Shown here: positions 5,949-6,431 of the stretch, piece by piece
Layout: every line of letters begins with the position of its first letter
Position numbering within the stretch: the first letter of the stretch is position 1
Origin: DASYQV01 sp036005125
GTDB taxonomy: Bacteria; Acidobacteriota; Vicinamibacteria; Vicinamibacterales; UBA2999
Assembly: GCA_036005125.1 (NCBI GenBank)
Contig: DASYQV010000022.1
Coordinates: forward strand, 1 to 6,431
DNA: 6,431 nt
Direction of reading: 5' to 3'
Notes under the pieces: model-generated
Database searches by the model: none
Seen by the model: the letters and a program-made list of their open reading frames with translations, nothing else
What the model was told of the DNA's origin: nothing
Position numbers and translations under genes: made by a program

Positions 5949-6431
5949 ATGTCTGAGAACAGACCTCGTATTGACCGCAGGCCGCTGCCTGTCGTCCGGC
6001 ACGACATGAGAAGGGCCATTGTTCTGGGCGCGCTCGTGACAATCGGCGCGTTCTCACTGACCGTCGGTGCGTACCAGCAGGGAGGGCAGTCGACACCCAA
6101 GGTGGTGACGGTCGACAAGATCAAGGACAACCTGTTCGTGCTGAAGGGTGGAGGCGGAAACACGGCGGTCTTCGTGACGGCCAACGGCGTGGTCGTCGTC
6201 GACACGAAGCTCGCCGGATGGGGGCAGCCGATACTGAGCAAGATTGGCGAGCTGACTCCCAAGCCGGTGACGACGGTCATCAACACGCACAGCCACGGCG
6301 ACCACGTGAGCGGCAACGTGGAATTTCCGGCCAGCGTCGAGATCGTCGCGCACGAGAAGACGAAGACCACCATGGAAGCCTGGCCGCCGGTCTACGGCTT
6401 CCCGACCGCCTTCCCGAACGTCGTCAAGGAA
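5949..6431 (+). CDS. Secreted metallo-beta-lactamase-fold hydrolase (3' end missing)
   Basis: The first 161 residues of an MBL-fold metallo-hydrolase run off the right edge. The zinc-binding motif HSHGDH is at 114-119 (His114, His116, Asp118, His119), preceded by the usual strands NTAVFVTANGVVVVDTKL (71-88) and VTTVINTH. Residues 21-41 form a hydrophobic export signal (RRAIVLGALVTIGAFSLTVGA) after an unusually long, Arg-rich N-region of about 20 residues, so the product is probably periplasmic or secreted. The N-region is not a clean twin-arginine motif. It is the second gene of the quinoprotein operon. MBL-fold enzymes are known near PQQ systems (PqqB, and the so-called quinoprotein relay metallohydrolases), but the visible part does not show membership in either. 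Lactonase, beta-lactamase or another esterase activity cannot be separated without the C-terminal zinc ligands. Confidence 0.85.
   Translation, partial: MSENRPRIDRRPLPVVRHDMRRAIVLGALVTIGAFSLTVGAYQQGGQSTPKVVTVDKIKDNLFVLKGGGGNTAVFVTANGVVVVDTKLAGWGQPILSKIGELTPKPVTTVINTHSHGDHVSGNVEFPASVEIVAHEKTKTTMEAWPPVYGFPTAFPNVVKE

Noticed and set aside
5423..6373. A 316-codon minus-strand open frame across the quinoprotein-hydrolase junction
   Set aside because: It overlaps two well-supported plus-strand genes and the ribosome binding site between them, and shows no family motif.

Overview
The window is high-GC, densely coding DNA from a Gram-negative-type bacterium. All four proteins carry N-terminal export signals, and two are periplasmic PQQ enzymes, one with a covalent haem c motif. 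Secreted tannase-family esterases, many PQQ propeller proteins and secreted metallo-beta-lactamase-fold hydrolases together suggest an Acidobacteriota-like organism (Vicinamibacteria are a good guess). This is inference from gene content only; the window holds no rRNA or other marker gene.

Layout. Two divergent gene pairs flank a 594-base intergenic region. On the minus strand, reading leftwards from 3604, a tannase/feruloyl esterase-family hydrolase (3604-2048) is followed after 11 bases by a cytochrome c-PQQ dehydrogenase fusion (2036 to the left edge, 3' end missing). On the plus strand, a promoter at 4133-4161 precedes a second PQQ dehydrogenase without haem (4199-5920). After 28 bases comes a secreted metallo-beta-lactamase-fold hydrolase (5949 to the right edge, 3' end missing).

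The intergenic region is the least ordinary part. Bases 3721-4034 form a 314-base element bounded by perfect 11-base inverted repeats and filled with nested hairpins. It looks like a palindromic interspersed repeat or MITE-like insertion. To its right lie a perfect 11-base-pair inverted repeat (4077-4108) and then a good sigma-70-type promoter for the rightward operon.

Likely joint role (inference): both operons act in the periplasm or outside the cell. The esterase would release acids and alcohols from plant-type aromatic or other esters. The quinoproteins would oxidise an alcohol or aldehyde group and pass electrons to cytochrome c, one through its own haem and the other through a separate acceptor. 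The metallo-hydrolase role is unknown. No substrate can be assigned from sequence alone.
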